Below are positions 14,709 to 15,644 of a DNA stretch of 15,644 nucleotides, one piece after another. The notes beneath the pieces are model-generated. The model was not told the origin of the DNA, did not search any database, and worked only from the letters and a program-made list of their open reading frames with translations. A program made the position numbers and the translations under genes. Numbering within the stretch: the stretch's first letter is position 1; each line of letters opens with the position of its first letter. The DNA is taken from assembly GCA_039715055.1 (NCBI GenBank), contig JBDLID010000070.1, positions 1 to 15,644 on the forward strand. The letters are read 5' to 3'. The stretch comes from JBDLID01 sp039715055. Lineage in GTDB: Bacteria > Desulfobacterota > Desulfobulbia > Desulfobulbales > Desulfocapsaceae.

Positions 14709-14877
14709 AAGCGTATCAGAGATTTGCCGTTTTCCCCGACAGGTTTCTAGCTTTTTAAAAGAAGTCTTTATTCCCACTCATTTTTTTGGTATTTATTCAG
14801 GAGGATAGATAAACGGTTCCGTAAAAGACGGGCTAACAGATTTTCTTGATACTTGAGTTAAAGGGGAAGACACCGAA

Positions 14878-15225
14878 ATGATGAGACCGGAAGACATACC
14901 GGACAAACTCTACTTCAAGATCGGTGAAGTCAGCAAGATGGCAGAGGTCGCTCCCCATGTGCTGAGATACTGGGAGAGCGAATTCAATGATATCAACCCC
15001 AAAAGAGCCAACTCGAAGCAGCGGCTTTATCGCAGGGTTGATGTGGAGCTGATCCTGACAATTAAATCACTGCTCCACGAGCGGGGATTTACCATTGCCG
15101 GGGCAAAAAAATTCCTGGATGAAAGTCAGTCGGGTGGGAATAAAACCACTGCCAGCAAACCACAACTCAAGACAATCAAAGAAGAACTTCGCGAACTGCA
15201 GTCAATGCTCAGCAAAAAAGAGTAA
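14878..15225 (+). CDS. MerR-family transcriptional regulator
   Basis: This is a 115-residue protein with an N-terminal winged helix-turn-helix of the MerR type: LYFKIGEVSKMAEVAPHVLRYWESEF (~11-36), then RRVDVELILTIKSLLHERGFTIAGAKKFL (~52-80). The short C-terminal tail is charged and probably coiled-coil (KTIKEELRELQSMLSKK). It lacks the metal-binding Cys and the large effector domain of classical MerR proteins, so no ligand can be named. The same type of small MerR gene follows ihfA and precedes tRNA-Pro in pseudomonads. AGGGGAAG precedes the ATG; two adjacent ATGs (14878 and 14881) are possible starts. The 169-base gap from ihfA has an unused AGGAGG at 14799-14804 but no gene I can support. 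Confidence 0.9.
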   Translation: MMRPEDIPDKLYFKIGEVSKMAEVAPHVLRYWESEFNDINPKRANSKQRLYRRVDVELILTIKSLLHERGFTIAGAKKFLDESQSGGNKTTASKPQLKTIKEELRELQSMLSKKE

Positions 15226-15247
15226 GAGCCTTTAAAAATAAGGCTCT
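15225..15247 (+). terminator. hairpin after the MerR gene, weak terminator candidate
   Basis: AGAGCCTT (15225-15232) and AAGGCTCT (15240-15247) form an 8-bp perfect stem with a 7-base A-rich loop directly at the stop codon. There is no T-run after it (CCGCCCTCC follows), so it is either a factor-dependent or 3'-stabilising hairpin, or read-through occurs into tRNA-Pro. Confidence 0.4.
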
Positions 15248-15263
15248 CCGCCCTCCACTTGTA

Positions 15264-15292
15264 TTGACAGTACCTGTGAGGCGTGGTACATA
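15264..15292 (+). promoter_or_regulatory. promoter for tRNA-Pro
   Basis: A perfect TTGACA (15264-15269) is followed after 17 bases by TACATA (15287-15292), with a TGN extended -10 just before it (15284-15286). The predicted start near 15299 is about 5 bases before the tRNA. The location and spacing fit a dedicated tRNA promoter. Confidence 0.6.
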
Positions 15293-15303
15293 GGACACAA
15301 CAT

Positions 15304-15380
15304 CGGAACGTGGCGCAGTCTGGTAGCGCACTTGACTGGGGGTCAAGTGGTCGGAGGTTCAAATCCTCTCGTTCCGACCA
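15304..15380 (+). tRNA. tRNA-Pro (anticodon GGG)
   Basis: This is a complete 77-nt cloverleaf. The acceptor CGGAACG pairs with CGTTCCG, with the C1-G72 pair typical of bacterial proline tRNAs. The D stem is GCGC/GCGC, the anticodon stem CTTGA/TCAAG with loop CTGGGGG, and the T stem GGAGG/CCTCT-type with loop TTCAAAT. The 3' ACCA is encoded. Anticodon GGG reads proline CCC/CCU. The order ihfA-merR-tRNA-Pro(GGG) is also seen in pseudomonads. Confidence 0.97.
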
Positions 15381-15388
15381 GTTAAATC

Positions 15389-15422
15389 AAGGGTTTGGAG
15401 ATTCGTCTCTAAACCCTTTTTT
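15389..15422 (+). terminator. rho-independent terminator of tRNA-Pro
   Basis: AAGGGTTTGGAGA (15389-15401) pairs with TCTCTAAACCCTT (15406-15418) around a stable TTCG tetraloop, with one G-T pair and a T-run (15417-15422). This is a strong intrinsic terminator 8 bases after the tRNA. Confidence 0.92.
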
Positions 15423-15644
15423 GTTTGCAAAAAATAGATGCCCCCCACCCTGCCCCCAATTTTTTTTGTAATCACTTTCACTTTTAATCAGCACGCACCA
15501 TTTTAAACCAGTTACTGCACCACTTATCAAGCTGGGACAGGAATTTCCACCTATATCACTCATGGCCTTCCCCAGCTGTCATTTTCACTTATTGAGATTC
15601 CAGTCATACTTAAAACTGAGCATGCCCCTATTGGCTTTCAGAGC
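15423..15644. other. 220-base non-coding tail after tRNA-Pro, origin unclear
   Basis: I see no gene I can support. The stretch looks more AT-rich than the genes. It holds C-tracts at 15441-15457 (G-rich on the other strand), a T8 run (15460-15467), two copies of GCACCA followed by YTT (15495-15503 and 15517-15525), and an inverted repeat AGCTGGG/CCCAGCT (15530-15577). Two frames are open to the right edge: the minus strand ends a possible 19-residue tail near 15585, and the plus strand has an ATG at 15562. The short CACCA-type repeats are loosely reminiscent of insertion-sequence ends, but I cannot show this. Confidence 0.3.

Noticed and set aside
14705..14756. CTAGAA/TTCTAG pairing followed by five T after ihfA, considered as a terminator
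   Set aside because: The stem is only six base pairs and AT-rich, with a loop of over 30 bases, too weak to call.
14799..14816. Perfect AGGAGG between ihfA and the MerR gene, suggesting a small ORF
   Set aside because: No ATG, GTG or TTG lies at usable spacing. The following codons give only a short basic peptide from a non-start codon.
15387..15563. 58-codon minus-strand frame starting with an ATG after GGGGAAGG
   Set aside because: It runs through the tRNA-Pro terminator, is rich in Gly/Lys runs from C- and T-tracts, and resembles no protein I know.
1..15644. CRISPR arrays, prophage genes, toxin-antitoxin pairs and defence islands
   Set aside because: No regularly spaced repeats were seen, and every sizeable supported gene except the 73-aa protein belongs to a recognised housekeeping or regulatory family.

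Overview
The window is a stretch of ordinary bacterial chromosome, dominated by housekeeping genes for translation and replication/repair. The protein sequences, the gene order and the moderate base composition suggest a Gram-negative bacterium of the former Deltaproteobacteria (Desulfobacterota, perhaps Desulfobulbales-like). That placement is inferred from remembered family resemblance, not from a search.

Layout, left to right. (1) 1-1242: the 3' part of a GAF + SpoIIE/PP2C serine phosphatase gene, open at the left edge. (2) 1344-4037, minus strand: a three-gene block read right to left, made of a long RNase HI with a second degenerate RNase H domain, a 73-aa two-helix membrane protein, and a compact M3-like zinc peptidase. 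(3) 4133-7200, plus strand: promoter, SRP 4.5S RNA (ffs), dnaX, ybaB and recR, an arrangement also known around the scRNA gene of Bacillus. dnaX carries a nine-A run followed at once by a stop in the -1 frame, the layout expected for making both tau and gamma clamp-loader subunits. (4) 7284-9455: promoter, tRNA-Val(GAC), a very strong hairpin, and thrS. (5) 9536-10774: infC, rpmI and rplT. infC starts at AUU, so its first 70 codons are missed by any search limited to ATG/GTG/TTG starts. (6) 10813-15225: a strong terminator overlapping a candidate promoter, then pheS, pheT, ihfA and a MerR-family regulator gene. (7) 15264-15422: promoter, tRNA-Pro(GGG) and a strong terminator. (8) 15423-15644: about 220 bases with no convincing gene, more AT-rich and with small repeats.

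Functionally, regions 4-7 form the classic thrS-infC-rpmI-rplT-pheS-pheT-ihfA-merR-tRNA-Pro translation cluster, which is shared with gammaproteobacteria such as pseudomonads. Region 3 joins protein targeting (SRP RNA) to replication and recombinational repair.

I found no CRISPR array, prophage, toxin-antitoxin module or defence system. The points most worth following up are the dnaX slippage site, the catalytically dead second RNase H domain, the thrS leader hairpin with an overlapping small ORF, and the pheST promoter/terminator overlap. None of these amounts to a clearly new biological system.
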